DNA of 64,000 nucleotides from Lycocorax pyrrhopterus obiensis (taxonomy: Eukaryota > Chordata > Aves > Passeriformes > Paradisaeidae): contig JACSVZ010000008.1 in assembly GCA_014706295.1 (NCBI GenBank), positions 18,765,659 to 18,829,658 on the forward strand, written 5' to 3'. Positions 25,871 through 40,600 of this stretch are shown here, in pieces (the stretch's first letter is position 1; each line of letters opens with the position of its first letter). The position numbers and the translations under genes are program-made. The notes under the pieces were generated by a model. That model worked only from the letters and a program-made list of their open reading frames with translations. It made no database searches and had not been told where the DNA came from.

Positions 25871-28800
25871 CAGACATAGATGGATGTACACACCTGCTAT
25901 GATTGGGAAAATTCCTGAAGTAGAAAAGAGAATAAAAGCTATGTTTGTTCATCTTAATGTAGCAAGCTCTGGCCTTCTAGGAGGCTGGCTGCCCTCTCCT
26001 GCCCCTCAGCCTCATATGGATACTGTCCTATTTTTTGGGGGAGAGGCAAGAATTCACAGAGAAATCTGTTCAGATCCACTGTCTGTAGCAATAGCCAGTT
26101 TTAACATGTCTGACTTGGAGCCAGAATTACTTTAGGTCACTCCAGCTAGGGCCAAATCTTTGCTGCACTTAGCATTTTCCACCAGGATCAAGATATTGGC
26201 CCTGATGTCCCTACTGGGTTTCCCACACTCTTGGCTCTCAACATTACCTCCCAGAGCACCTTAACAGCATGTCCACTTGTCAAGGCCCAAGGATGCTGTT
26301 AACATAGCATCCAACTAAATTTTATGCATCAAAACACTGCCTGCTATGTAGTTGGGTAAGCACCTTTCAAAAACCACTGCACATCTGCACATCTCACTTT
26401 CCTCTGGGATGTCCATCACTCTGGCTTCTGTGTGGTTTCCAAATGTGGGCAGCTTTTTCCTGGGTGGTTCTTGGTATCTGCCCATGGTGCTCCTCTGCTT
26501 TTGTTGTGGCCTTGGCACCCCTCATCACCTCTCCCTTCCTGAGAGCCTTCCAGCATAGGAATCAGACAGGATTTCCTGCTGCCTTTCAACCCATTCAGAG
26601 CTTTGAGGGTGTGAGGGAGCCGGTTTCTTCTAAGTGCTTGTCCCCAAGCCAGTCAAAGCCCTGGGGACAGGGCTGGCTCTTGGCTGCCTCCAGCATTCAC
26701 ACCTCTGTGCTGGATCTGCACACCCTCATGGCCACTGCAGGCATGGTCTGTACCTGCAAGAAAACAGGGTGACTCCCTTCCCTGGACATGATTTACCCTC
26801 TGCCCAAGGCACTGCTTGATATTCAAACACTCACAGACAGTTCGTTCACTGCCTTTCTCCCCCTCCTTACAGTTTAATTCCCCTCAAAGCTCCTTACTAG
26901 GGCTTGTACCTGGATGTTGGCATGAAAACCCTTTTTCTCTAATGCACTGGAAAATGCTTTCCTTCACCTCTGTCTCTCAGTCAAGACAGGCACAGCCTGT
27001 TATTTGAGTCTGCCACCAAAGCGGGCAACAGGATTCTGAAGTTTGATAAAATTCTCCCCAGACCTGCCAGCTCAGCCTGGTATTTCAGAGTGGGGCTGGG
27101 CTTTTCTGCTTCACACACTGCCAGCAACAACAGGAATTCTGAACTTCTTTTGTAAGGAACCCTGCATATGGCATATGAGCCCGTATGAAAGAGCCCTTGC
27201 CTGTTATTACCACATCCTGCTTCTGAGGCCAGTTTGTCTGGAATTATAGCTGCGTAGTAAAAGTTGTGACTTTCTCTCAGTAAATATGCAGACAAACAAA
27301 GCTAAATTTTTCTGTGATGCTGTTCCTTAACTTAGCTTTATTTACAAGTACTTTCTTGTTGATACCAGCACACAGACGCTGAGCTGAAGCTGGATGGGTT
27401 TTGTGAAAATCGTTCTGGGATGTCCTTCAGAGAGAGAGAATTGTCTGAGAAGGGATGGAGCAGCCCAGGCTCAGCACTGGGCTGGTCACATCAGCAGCTC
27501 CCTGGTGCTCTCTGCCTCACCCCTGCAGGCAGCTCCTCCAGATCGACAGTTCTTCTCATTTCTCTTCCCCTGTTTTCCTCGGATATTGTTGACATATTTC
27601 AGATTCCCTTTCAGTGTGGGAAAAGGGAACTTGGGCCCTTGCTCAAGTCAGCTTAATCCAGGCCCTGCAGGCAAGGAAGGTGCCTCCAGCTAAGGTCACT
27701 AGGTGGGATTGGCTAACCCAAACTTGCTTTCTTCTTTCCCTGCCCCAAACCATCACATAATTACCTATACTGTGATCATAGGACTTTTAATTGACCAGTA
27801 TTTGGTAAAGATCTTTTGAAAGTTACAAAGTTTATTAATAAACGATGAACCTGGATTCTTATCATCCAAACTTTGTGTGAAGTTCAATGTTGAATCTTCG
27901 CTTTAACTGGGCTTGTTTGCCTGATACCAAATTCGTGACAGATAGCAAGAGTTTGCCATTGACAAGGACAGTGCATTGTGCCTTTGTCTCAGCAGACTAA
28001 TAATTAGGTACTGCATTGAAACGTGGGCATAGTCCTTCTGAAGTCAGTAGGACTTGAAGGTATATGCTCTGTACTTCAGGCACATTTCTTGCCAAACTGA
28101 AATCCAAACCAAATCTTGTCAAGTGGATAACTTATTTAACATATTTAATTTGTTTCTTGTTTCTGTCTCTGTTTCCTTTGAAGAATTTTTTTCTTTATTT
28201 GCTCTTGCTCTTCTTGCTGTATGGTATCTATTCATTTCCACTGCTGCCTTGCTGCATGGACTTTATCTCTCTCCTCCACAATTCATTCCTCTTCCGCCTT
28301 CAACCTTTTGCAATTCCAGTGCTGCTCCCTGTAGTTCATCTTTTGTTCAAGAATTAGCAGCATCTACATTTTGTGCTATTAAGTGCAGTTAGCTTAGGCT
28401 TGCTTGAGAGCTGGGAATCTGAAGAAATGCTGCTGTTGGAACAAAATGTTTACAATACTTTTCTGGAGTTCCCCTTTATCTAGAGTCTGTCCAGCTGCTT
28501 AATCCAGCTCTGGTCAAATATTTAATGATATAATTAACTCTGACTATTGCAGATAATTCCTGCTCTGTAAATTTCATCTGATTACCCTAAAGAGTTTTAC
28601 CTACATAAACTTCATAGGAGCACTTTGTGGTGGGTTAGAGGTTATTCACTGTGGTGCAGCAATGTGGCCACTTCTGGTGAGGAGCATAGCAGCTGGATAA
28701 ATGTATTTGGCAGTCAGTCATTGGAAATACAGGACATGGATCTAACCAAGCCAAAATAGCGTCTTTAAGGAGGCAGAGTACAGACATTTAACATCTCGAG

Positions 28801-31800
28801 TTACACTTAGGGTAGAACATCCCGTTCCTTCAGCACTCACAAGATAATGCCACAAGATGCTCCAAGCAATTAAGACATCTGCTTTATACCCCTGTCAGAC
28901 AGGTGACTCTTTGGTAATACACCACCCTTATGAAATATGGTGGAGCTTATGATCAGTGCACAGGAAAAAGAGCTTGTGTTTTGTGGTTGCATTTATATTA
29001 CTTGTCCATTAAAAATACGGATCCAGCTCTGTTAATGGAAGCTAACATGATCACGGCCAAAAGTAATATGCCTGCAGGCAGGCCAAAAACATATTTATAG
29101 CCCATCATTAAGATGATTTGGGAAACTAATATGTGTTCTGTGTATACATACTGTACTTAATTTTTCTCCACAACAGATGCTTATCAGGGATTTTCTCTAT
29201 GTCTGTTGCAACCAAAAAAAAAGGGAAGGAAAAAATCCCAAACCGACATTATTTATTATATTGCCATTGAAAAAAGATCATGAAAGTAAGTTGTAAAAGC
29301 TATTGGGCAACATTAAACTTGTGCTGCTGAGTTCACGGGCTATCTCAGGGGACTCTGTGAACTCCTGCATGCCGGAGAGCTGGAATCTCTTGCACAGTTC
29401 TTGGGCACCGTCTTTGTTTTTGCAGTTTACAAATTAGTGGACTTGAGGGTAAGATAAATTATGAATGGGGGGAGATTTCAGACTAGCAAAGACTGTGGGT
29501 CTTTGTGGTGAACTTCAGGGTCATTGTTTCCTCTGTCATGGCTAAGATCTTTTCAATAACAGAAGCCCAAGGTGGGGGGTAAAATTGTCACCAGAATGGA
29601 TGTGTAAATAGAGCCATGTGAACTTTTCCAACAGTTGCATTTTTTCACTGGCTTGGAGTGACTGAAACATATAAATTGTTATCAGATTTACAAACTCCTT
29701 TTGCCCAAGTCCCTCTCTTCATAAAAAATGGAAAACCTCTCCTTCTGGCATTTTCTGAGAAAAATATTTTAGTTCCTTCCTTATAAATGTTCTATGTAAA
29801 TGTTTAATTTATTTTGCTGTAAAATAAATGCTTTAAAAAACCCATGAAGAATTAAACAAAAGGTGATTTGGGGTCAATCCCAAAGAATTTTCTTTATTTT
29901 TAGTTTTCATCTCATAAAATATTAAATGAAAGTATTTTTTATCAGGTGGATCCACATCATGTTCAAAAAATGTAGTTAATTATCTACTGGAACAACAAGT
30001 GAAATAAAAGTCTGTTATTTACTGATTTTGTGCAAAGACTTCTCAGAATTAGATCAGATGAGAGAGGAAAGTGGTACAAGTCCACTTGTACATTGTGTCT
30101 TTCACCTTACACCAAATAGAGCAAATCTGCCCTTGAGGCAAGAGGCAGAGGGGAATTTGGGGCCAGTTTTCAAAGCATTTGTCATTGATGGTTACTCTGG
30201 GACAGCTAAGTGGGCGATGAAAATCAGGCCAAAAGAGTCATACAGCAGGAAAAATGTTTATTGCATTAGCAAAGGTACAAATCAGAGTGGGCCAAACTGT
30301 GTGAAATCACTGAATTCTCAGAGGGTTAAAGCTTTTAATTTTGTTTCAATAAAGGCAACAGAAGAAAGGAAAGAAGACAATTCTTCTGAGGTCACAACCT
30401 CTCATGTTTCTAGAAATTGCACAGGAGAAATGGTCCCACGCAATTCCCCAGGGCTGCAAAGGGACTGACAGTAAGCTCACTTTATCTTGCTTTTAAAGCT
30501 GTCCAAAAAGAAATTTACGTTGTGATTAAAGGAGGAAGCAGAGCTGCACACTGAAGCGCTCTGAGGAGGTATGCTGTCACCAGAAAGGCTCTGCTGGGAA
30601 TAAAACTTTCTCCCCAAATCAAGCAAACAGCAGCTGACTGGGTGAAAATGAAGCCTGGCCTTACCAATGGAACAAATCCCATCAGGGGCCACTGATTTGT
30701 GTTGATGGGGTACCCACTCTGTGTGATATTGTCCTCACTCCTTGACTGGAGTCTATACAGAGTTAATTTGGTTTCTAAACATGGCTGTGGGGTTTTATTA
30801 GACATGTTCTGTCAGGCACAAGATAAATACCTGTGATTTACCAACACTGCTGGTGGCCCATGCTGTCAGTAGGGCTAAGACCATTTTGCCATCATTATGC
30901 ACCATTGGTAACAGGAGTGTCACGGAGATCTTGCCTGGAGGTCCATGAGGAGGGAGGGTTTTACTTTGTACCTAAAATTATGATCTGAGCCCTCTAGAGA
31001 AATATAGCACATCCTCTGCAAATTCAGCATTGTTCCTGCAGGCAAGGGATGTTCTTGCTGAGAACTTACAAGTAAATCTGTTAAATAGTTTATAAGATAG
31101 AAGTAATGAGAAGTTGGTTCCATTAAATGTGTAGCACCTACAAATTTTGTTTTTCCTAAATGTTGCTAATAATGCAAAGATGCCCAACTCTCAAAATTTC
31201 AGATTTATGGGAACTTGTCAACATGCCGTGTTTGGAAACATCCGGTTGTAATTATACTCAACAACAACTGTTTCTTTCTGTTGTGGGTGAAAGAGCTATG
31301 GGAAGGGTAATGTCAGCAGCTCAGGAGGAAGTTGTCACTGTGCCTCCAGGGACAAATACAGAGCTCAGCATCTCCCCATCCTGACTGCTTTGTTTACGCG
31401 GAGGCCACCAGCTGTGGCGCCTCCCTGCCAGCAGTCACCTGTGCGAGGTGCTCTCAGTGGAGGTGACCATATGCTGTTGTCACCACCATGTAAACGTGCT
31501 GGGAAGTGGAGGCAGCTGCAGCCCTTCAAACAGTCTTTGGTGCAGTGGGTTTGGCTGGTGAAAGCATTTGCAGCAGAAAGAGTGATGACCAGCATAGTGC
31601 TTTGCCACACAGCCTCAGCAGGCAAAAAGCACAGCTTTCCTTGAGCTGCTGTTGTCCAGCAATACTGCTGCTCTAATCCGGCTATGGAGATGTGTTCAGC
31701 ACCAAATAAACACTCACTTGCTGGGCTTTTTACCATCTCTGCAAAATCCAGTGTCACCCTGGAAGTATCCCAGGAAGAATCATTCTAGGCCGTCACAAAG

Positions 31801-34800
31801 GCTGGGTGTTGTAGTGCAATGTATGGCATTCAGTTCCTGAATATTATAAGGAACATAGAAGTACTCGAGATTGGTTAGGGCAGTGTGTTCCTGTAAACGA
31901 CACTACTTGAGCCACCACTGGGGTTGGGACTATGACCTTCAGTGCAGGAATTGTGAGTCTGCCTTGTTTGAGAGGAGAGATGAAGCCTAATGCTTAAACT
32001 TTTTCAGCGTTATGTGGATTTAACCACTAGAGGGAATGATGACAAAGTTCATACATTTTGCTTGCAGTCAGACCATCTGTTGTGTGTACCAGGCATGACT
32101 CCATTAGCTCTCCATTGCAGTGAGGTGCCCTGGCCATGAGAGAAACAATCCTCACCCACACCAGCTGCACTCACCCACGCAGAGCTTCCATTTACTCCTA
32201 CTGAGCACCCACAGTGTCATGTGTCCTTTTCATGTGAGAAGACACTTGCTAGTGCTAAGTAAATCCTACCCACAGTGCTGGAACATTTCCATTAGTGAAA
32301 AACAGGAGTCTTCCAAGAAGGTTTTCTGTCCTTGCCATCCTTGTCCATCTGAATTTATCTCACTGCATTAGGGAAGTCTCAGTCACCCAATCAAAGCAGC
32401 AAAACACTACCACAGTGCAGAACTGCAGGATGCAGGAGACATGTGAAGCAGAGAGATGATGGGGAACTAGCTGGCTGGAAGCATATTTATTTCACCAGCA
32501 ACGAGCCCTGGTTTCAGTTATCCTGGGTCTTAACAGTATTTGCCAGAAGGAATATTCAGTGGAGAGTTGTGCTGTATGTCCAGCAGAGTGAATGTATCCA
32601 CACTAACACAAAGCAGCTCTGAATGTCATAAACACACGAGGGACCAAGTCTCAACATGGAGTGCATATCTAGATCCATGCTAATACAGTAATGAAAACCA
32701 AATTTTTACCGTATGCTTTCGATACATTATAAAGTGATCCATATGTTTTTGCATTTCATAGTTCCTTCCAAACCAAACATCTTAAAAACTGCAGCATAGG
32801 TGCTATTGGAAACTCAGACTGGCCTAATAAGACAATTACAAGAATACATAAGTCACGTGCTAGGATATAATAATGTTGTAGCAACATAAAACATGTACAA
32901 ATACATAATTACTTATGTTACGCACACATGCTGCCACAGATGGCTTTTCAATTTCCTGGGTCACGACAGAAACATTTTCAACATTACATTGTGACCAAAG
33001 ATGTTGATAAACACAGTAAAAATTAATTGCTCACCCCCCTCACAACCTAAATCATTAGCCATAATTATGTTATCATTTTCTGCCTGTTTACAACGACTCC
33101 GTAAGCCACATAACTCCTGGAAACCACTCAAGCGTGGTTGTCTCTCTGGCAAAAGTATAACGTAACTATTTGTATTTTAAAATGTAGTGTTTCACTAGTG
33201 TTTTGGTTTTCTGGCAGGTGGTGCATCTGGAACAACATCTACTGTGAAGAAAAGGTTTCAGTTGGAAGTTTGCAATATCAGCTCATGTGTACAAATCTCT
33301 GGTCTTTTAGTAGTTCCTGCTCTTCTGGGAGAATGGGCTTGAAAGAAAACATAATTTCTGCTTGATGAGAAAAATTACCCTTACATTGCAGGGCTCCTCG
33401 TAATTCCTGTAGCACCTGGCTAAATGTCTTGCTGTCCCTGTGTCCCTATCTCCAAATTATCCAAGAAGGAGCCAATGGCCATCATGGCATGAAGGTGACA
33501 GGGCTGGCCACCACCACGTGCGTGCAGAGCCCTGTCTCCTGCAGGGTGGGTGGTGGGGTCAGGTGGCATCACAGCTATCATTAACACCCTCTAAACCTTT
33601 CATGGCCCATCTGATTGCAGGCAGGAGCTTGAATACTTGAACACAAACCCTCAGATGACAGCTTTGATGGACATGTCATTTTCTGACCTCATGTCTTTAA
33701 GGGCAGTTTTATCCCCATTGTTCCTGGTAGAGCTGGGGGCAAAAACATTTAAGCATGAGTTTTGCCTGATATGCGGTGAGTTTGGTGTTTTATTTGCAGT
33801 TTTGATACTTTAGATTCATGTTTCTTGTATTTCCTCAGATGAATACTTCACTCCAAGACAGCAGTTTTACGTGTCCATTCAGTGGGAGAAAAATGCTGCC
33901 TCAGGAGGACATGAAGGAGTACGTAACCATGTATGGGTTCAAGGCTGTGGGGCTGCTAATTTTAAAAGTTATGTAACTGAAGCTAACTCCTGCTGCCAGC
34001 AGCACTTTGCAAAATAATCGTGTTATTAGAGAGCATTTGGACCAGGGAGTACCTACAGACATTGTTAAGGTTGAGCCCCACTTGCTGGGGGATACCTGGG
34101 GACTGTGAATGGAACTGCATTTCTGAAAAGCAGGACAAAAGGATGAGAGAAATGGAGAACATGGTAGAGTGGGGAAGATAAATGAAATAGGAAGTTTCAG
34201 AGTGGCTGGACTGATTTCCAGAATCATGCAAAATTTGATAAGCAGCTTGGAACACAAACAACAGAGTGGGATTTTAATGCACCGGAACTTTTCCCCTGGA
34301 TAACTGCAAACTGAAGGTTTTTGGCTTTTCACTTTGAAAGGAGATTTTTCACTTAGAAACAGGCATGATAAAAAGCCATATTTGCAGAGTTAAAGAACAT
34401 AAAAGCAAAAGGAAACTCTGGATTTAAGCTTTAGTAGAAATTATTTCCCCCCTCCATTTATCACATTTTTTGCTTTTTGCTTTGGTCCAAGTCTGCCACT
34501 CCCCCTGTCTTTTTTCCCTGCTCATGATAGCCTAGTTGCTCACCAGCTGACCCCTCACTCATCTCTTTGTGGCCTCTCAGCTGAGTTTAGCACAGTTCAG
34601 CTGTGGACACTCCAACCTCACAAGCCAGCGTGCCCAGCATGCTCCACGTCTGACCTTGGCCCTCTAAAAACTAAACATCTCATGTGAACTGGTTGTTCTT
34701 GGCTCCTTCTATGGCCACTGAGGAGAGAGAAGCTTCTCCAGAGAGTGGTTTCCTCTTCCCTGTCCCAGCTGCAACGGGAGGACATGCCCTGTGTCCCTGT

Positions 34801-37529
34801 GGCCCGTGGAAGCTCAGTGCAGTGAGTACAGTAAGTACGAGGCACTGGCTTTTTACTTCTAGTGTTCATTGCTCAATCTGCTATCTTGCTCCGGGTGAAA
34901 GCAGTGGTGGAATTCAACATAATTACACTCACTGGGCACATTGTAGTCACAAAAAAATGAAAGCTTTTTCACCAAGCAGACCATAGTGAGCAGAGCTCCT
35001 CTTCCCTAGAAGGATCTCAGGGGCATCATAGAAGAGCTTCAAGCTCACACTGGGAGCTTCTGCCATCACATGCAACTTCAGGACCAGCCATTCATCTTCT
35101 GGCTTCTGCACTGCTGGGGTGGAGGTATTGTACTAAGGACCAGGCTGACGCATGAAGTCTGAACTCCTTCCCTGATCCCACAGCTGAATAATTCAGGTTA
35201 TTCAGTTTTATTGTGGAGCCCCAGAGCTAGGAAAAGCTGCAGCCCGGCTGGTCCCCTTCTCCAGCCTGATAGTCCTGGGCTGTGTTTTGCAGGGGCTGAG
35301 GGGAAAAGCTCCTCTGAATGCCTACTCTTCACTTTACTCTGTCTTTTCCTTCACTTGTGGGTTACTCTGAAGCAGAGATTTACTTTCCTCCAGTGTAAGA
35401 GGAAACCAATATAGAGATACACGAGCTCTGTATTCTTGTAATAATAATAAACTAATAAACCCCCCTCTTCTAAGTTTGCTATTCCACGTAGTCATGACCA
35501 AGCAGTGCCTTGTGCAGGAAGCTGAGCAACACACAGTCTCCAGAAGTGTTTCCATGAAGATTTTAATCTGCGTAATCTAAGGAGCTTTCTTACAATAAAC
35601 CATTGAAACCAACTCCTCTGGTCCCATTCTTGTGTTTAGAGTGATTCTTCCTTCACATGTGCCTGGGTTGTTATGCCAAGCTCACCAGACACCCTGTTTG
35701 TTGTTTCGTGTCACAAGTCCATCCTCAGCAGGACCAGCGCTCTCGAGCCTTTCCGCCCGCTGCTTCCGCCTGCTCCAGGGACTGCTCATGTTTGTCCACA
35801 CTGCCGAGATACATCTTTCAGCTAAAACCCAATCAGTCCAGCCGGCATTCCTGTTTGGGCTGGAAACCTGACAGATGGATCCCACTTGGGTGGGATTTTA
35901 CTGCTCCCAGCTCAGACACAGTTTAGGATGTTTGGCTACTTGCACTTTGCCCTGGCGGCGTGGAGCTGGAGACGCTGCTCTTGCTGGAGTCAGCCAGGCC
36001 ATGGCAAAAGTTGAAGTATGCAAAATGTTAGTTATACCCAGCAGCTCTCCTAGCATGGCTGATGGGCAAGATGCTTGGGAATCCCTTTGTCTCCATCTCC
36101 AGTGGATGACTTGTGGTTTGAATCAGAATGAGTTTCTGGCCTGGGCATTTAGGAGTACAGTGGTTTTCAGGCAAGAACCTGTGAGTCTTTTATCTAGAGA
36201 CTTAACCTGCCATTTGCCCCACTCAGCAGTCAGCAGCTGCTTGGTTTGTTGCTCAAGAGATGGTGCAGACCAGCACAGTCCCAGCTATGTACTCAAGGTT
36301 AGGGATGCCCAGAAACTCTCCTAAATAATGCCAGAGCTTAATGGTGCTTAATGCCCTTGTCAGGTCTCTTCCCTTGAACAGAGCTTGGGCCAGGAGACCA
36401 GTTTGTCAGTGTGGGACAGAGGTGAAGCCTGGGATGGTCTGGCTGTTCCCTCTTTGTTCCATCATGCAGGAGCTCAGGGGGTCCTGGCTGACAGTGAACC
36501 CATACCTGCCCACACTCGTGAGCAGGGATGAAAATCTGGACTTAGCTGTCAGCACAAGAGAAGAGAGGGGTGTGGGTGGGAGAGAAAAGCCAGATGCCCA
36601 CCTTGCCTGGTATCCTGCCCCTTGGCAGCACAGAGAAGCAGGCGGTGGGCTTAGCTGGGATTTAGCAAGATAAAGTGTGCTGCCAGAGACATGGAAAATT
36701 CTGCAGTTCTCCACTGCTACAGCCCTGAGTATGTCATCACTTCCAAAATTGCAAGCCACAAAGTAAAATGAGAAAGACGAAAGTTTTGAATGAAAAAGAG
36801 CATTCCATTCAGATTCAGTCAATTTTGAAGGACTTTTTATAAAAGAAAGAAGCAAAGAACATTTCATAAGAGTAATTTCTCATTCAAAACCCAGTGTTTG
36901 ACTTTTTCAAGGACAGAATTCATTTCCCCTGACAGCAGCACTGTGGCAGTTTGGAGACAAATTTGTGAAACTTGTTGGTGATGTTTAATCTTATTTTTCC
37001 CCCCTGTTTCAAAAGACAAAGTTTTAAACTTTTAGATCTTTCTAAGTTAATAATGTAAAAAACATGGGTGAAGTCCCTCTCTCTTCCTTTCATGTCAGAC
37101 AGACTGTTCGCAGACTGCATGCCAGATCAGAGTCTTCACAGTATATCAGCTACTCCGGCCAAGTGTGAAGTCCTGACTGTGAGAGCAATGAATTTACAAA
37201 TCAAAACTATCCTTCCTGAGACTAAAAAGACTTTATTGCTGGAAAAAAGTCACACACTAGTTTTCTTTCATTCCACTGTGATAACGTCCTCAAGACAATG
37301 AGGTATTTATTCCAGGTTTCCTTGGTTTAAGGAAACTTTCAATGCACAGACCTTGTACGGAGTGAGACACTGTTTGTATTAGGCAGAGGCAATAATGGAC
37401 TTAGATAAGGTATGATCCCCAAATAGGAATGATCTGTAGTGCTCAGAGCCCCTGAGAGGGAGCAGGGCTTGAATCACCAAACTCTGATATTAAAAGCAGT
37501 TGCCTGGCCTGGAACCATCAGGCCAGTGA
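25871..37529. other. Long non-coding stretch, no gene seen
   Basis: Nearly 12 kb without a recognisable gene, RNA or dated repeat. It is AT-rich at 27.7-30.0 kb and 32.6-33.2 kb. Two stretches, about 28.93-29.12 kb and 32.68-33.13 kb, are repeat-free and rich in homeodomain-like cores; the first contains the palindrome gcctgcaggc. They are candidates for conserved non-coding elements. A 146-codon open frame at 30.03-30.47 kb (+) has unremarkable composition and no domain that I recognise. A mild CpG patch lies near 35.74-35.81 kb. Confidence 0.5.
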
Positions 37530-37620
37530 CGTGGCACAGTGCGGGCCTGAGGTAACGCTCTGTGTCCCCATTGTCCCGGCACGCCGCGCTGCACCTCGCT
37601 GGCCCGGAGCTTTTGTTTCG
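37530..37620. promoter_or_regulatory. Short CpG-dense islet
   Basis: About ten CpG dinucleotides lie within roughly 90 bases (for example the 'cacgccgcgctg' block near 37580) in a region where CpG is otherwise rare. It is much shorter than a standard CpG island. On the plus strand 'gaggtaacg' near 37549 resembles a weak splice donor. About 80-110 bases downstream there is a TATA-like 'atataaag' and a CCAAT-like 'gccaat'. Whether it is a promoter, enhancer or merely GC-rich unique sequence cannot be decided here. Confidence 0.3.
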
Positions 37621-40600
37621 CACAGGAAGATGACTGCATGGCTGTCCTTGCTCCGTGGCTCCTGGGGTTTAAAAAAAGCCTTCCCTCTGTGAATCACAAT
37701 ATAAAGTCACCAGCCAATTATGTTTGGCTTCCAAACTGTTTACTCCATAGCTGATACATTCTTCCCCCTGCCTCTACCTCCACCCTCCTTTTTGTTCTTT
37801 TTAAGGAATAGCCAGGGGAAAGCAGGACAGAATTTCCAAAATTTGACTCTATAAAATAAACAGGTTGGTTTTTTTTTTTCCAACAGTCCTGTTTTGTGCT
37901 GGGTTGCCTGCTAGCACCAAACTCCAATGCTGCTCAAGTTTAACTAGCATGGTGCCAAGTGCAGGGAGAGCTTGTTCTCAGGGAAATCTCTGGGTGCAGT
38001 ATCAACACCACTTGAGGGGAAGCCAGTGCAGGAGAAGTGAGGATACAGTGAGTTTCATCCATTAAAACAAGCAATTTGTGTCTGGAGAAGCGCAGATTGA
38101 TCTCTTAAAGTCGTGAAACAGAGAAATAAGAATTTTGGAGGATGAAATAGAGCATTTCTGCAGTGACTTTGTGCAACACTTCATGATTTTGAAATTACAA
38201 AAATACAGTGGCATAAAACTACTAATAGAATTTTGAAAATGTCAAGCCATTTTACTCCAAAAGTCACAAGTGGCTTCTGTAGAAAGGAATTAATTGGAGT
38301 GCTTCTATTTTTGTCTGTCTTTTGCAGCACTCTTTCCTGAATGACTGTTGCAACAGAATTAATGTGAGTTTACAAAGCAGTTTGTGGACTCCAAATCCAT
38401 GTTTTTTCTGTAAAAGAAGATTCAACCTATTTTATGGAATTCTACAGGCGAGGTGTGCCTTGCATGAGGAATGACTGAAATTTTAGTGCAGCCAGCTCCT
38501 GAAATGCTTCCAGACTGGCAGTCTTACTCAGCTACTTCAAGTCACCTTCATTACCTGAACCTTTGCCCACGCTCTGCAAAATGTTGGTGCTGTCTCCTGG
38601 GAGCAGCGAGAGGTCTCTCTGTGTCTGTGGAATGAGCCTGTTGGTCCCCTGTGACTCTCTTGCCATTCTCTGCTCCTTGCCTGCCTCATGGCTGAGTGTT
38701 TAGGGAAATGTCCAAATGCTGACTTCTTCAGGTCACAGCTCTGGTGGTTCAGTAGCAACAGGATGTCCTTGGCCAGTCCTGCCCTGTGATTGCAACGCCA
38801 GTCCTTAGAACTGCAAGGATGTGTCTGTGTGCACAGCCAGGCTGGCTGGAGGATGCTGGAGGAAGGGGAGGATGCTTTAAGCCCACTGGCACCAGAAGGT
38901 GGATTCAGCCTGCACAGCCCTGCAGCAATGACAGCTGGCCCAGAGAGAGCACAGAGCACTCTTGAGCACAAAACCAAGTCTGCAGGAGCAACACCTGAGC
39001 TCATGTGTTTGATGCATGGCTTTGCAGTGGGAAAAAGTTTCAGAAAATAGGAATGTGGGATCAAAAAAGAGAAGAAAAAAGAGAGGGGGAGAAGGAGTGG
39101 GATAAGGGCAGACTGGAGTTCAGGGAGGGTCTTGTTCCTACTTTGATGAGAATATGATTTTGAATGTGAAGTAATCCTGTCCTGGGCCAGGTTTCTTCCT
39201 CGGAGACCAGTGCAGAAGTTTCCCCCTTTCTCAAAGGGGCTCCTTCTTCATGGTAGCCTTTCCTGAAGAGGAGTGGGCTGCAGGGATGGGCTGGCCCAGC
39301 TGTGGACCCACTCTGTGGCTCCCATCTCACCTCGGGTGCTCAGGCATCACTGCCAGGGCTTCAAGGTGCCTGGGGATTGCCCTCACAGCCCTTCTGCTGT
39401 AAGAAATGGAATGTTTGCAGGGCCTGAGGGCTGCCCTTTCACCTGGGGGAGCTATGGCTTGTATTTTACAGCTATGTCCTTGGTGAGGTCCTGCAAGATA
39501 TCACTTCATAAAAGTAATAAGGAGATTGAACCTTTACAGTACTGGATAACTCTCATCCCTGGACCAGAGTTCAGGGTAGAACTTGCCTGTGACTCTTTGC
39601 AGCTTCTGTGAAGTCTGTGCTCATTCTGAGCTGCATGCTAGTGCTGCTGAAATCAGGGAAACCTGTTCTCTTGTCTTTTAACGGGGTCCAGATCTTATTT
39701 TCCTGTGGTATTTGGAGCACTGTTTCCAGGCTGGCTTGTTCTTTTTTGAGCAGTCTAGGATGTCAATTGAAAACTAGTTAAGTATGCCTGGAGGTACAGA
39801 AATGTTGGAACACCAGTTTTCTGGGTGGCTTGCTTGACTCCGTCCCTCCAGCTCCTCCAGTGGGCAGACTGGACAAAGCAGGGAAAGGAGAAGGCATTTC
39901 ACTTGCTATAATTATTTTCCAGTGACAGAAATTCCTGACCTACATTAAGAAGATTAGGGGAAGGAGAGGCTCATTATTATTTTTCATAGATACTTTGGCC
40001 ATTTTTCCCCCCTTTCCAGAGAAAATTTTGAAACACCATAAAAGGATATTAGGCTGTATCCCAGCTGGTTCATTTTTCTGATGTCACCCAGAGTCACGCT
40101 GGTGTTCCAGGAACCTTTCTGTTGACCTCCTCAGTGACCTCCCACCAGGGCAATGCCTGCCGTGCTACCCCTCAGCCACCTCCCACCAGAGATGTTCAAC
40201 TCCATTTCCCAGGAGGTACTGGAGTACCAGAACACATGCAAATAATCTTTTCTGTTGGAGGGGGGAAAAAAAGAAAGAAGGGAAAACTTTCCATTCACTT
40301 TTGAATGAAAGCCAAACTTTTCCAAAGAAAGTAAACAGTTTTCATGAACAATTTCAATTAATTGCAAACCATGTTTCCAGTAAAACCTCAGTATCAACAG
40401 TTTTGTGTCTGTTCTACTCTAAGTCTTTCAAAGGAGGAGACCTTTAAAGCCCATATAATGTTTTCTGGTGGGAAAAATCTGTGAAAAATGGTGCAATTGT
40501 CAAGTTTCGGTGATTATGTGCACTTCCCACTGCCCTGTGAAATAGCACTGGATGCAGGGTGAATCCAATGGCTTTATGTTTGTAGGCCAAACAGGCCAGT

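Noticed and set aside
30028..30468. 146-codon plus-strand frame with ordinary-looking composition
   Set aside because: No domain recognised, and the only donor-like site falls after the stop codon; it cannot be separated from chance.
38537..39064. 175-codon open frame on the minus strand
   Set aside because: Ser/Cys/Arg/His-rich with no recognisable motif, and overlapped by an open frame on the other strand.
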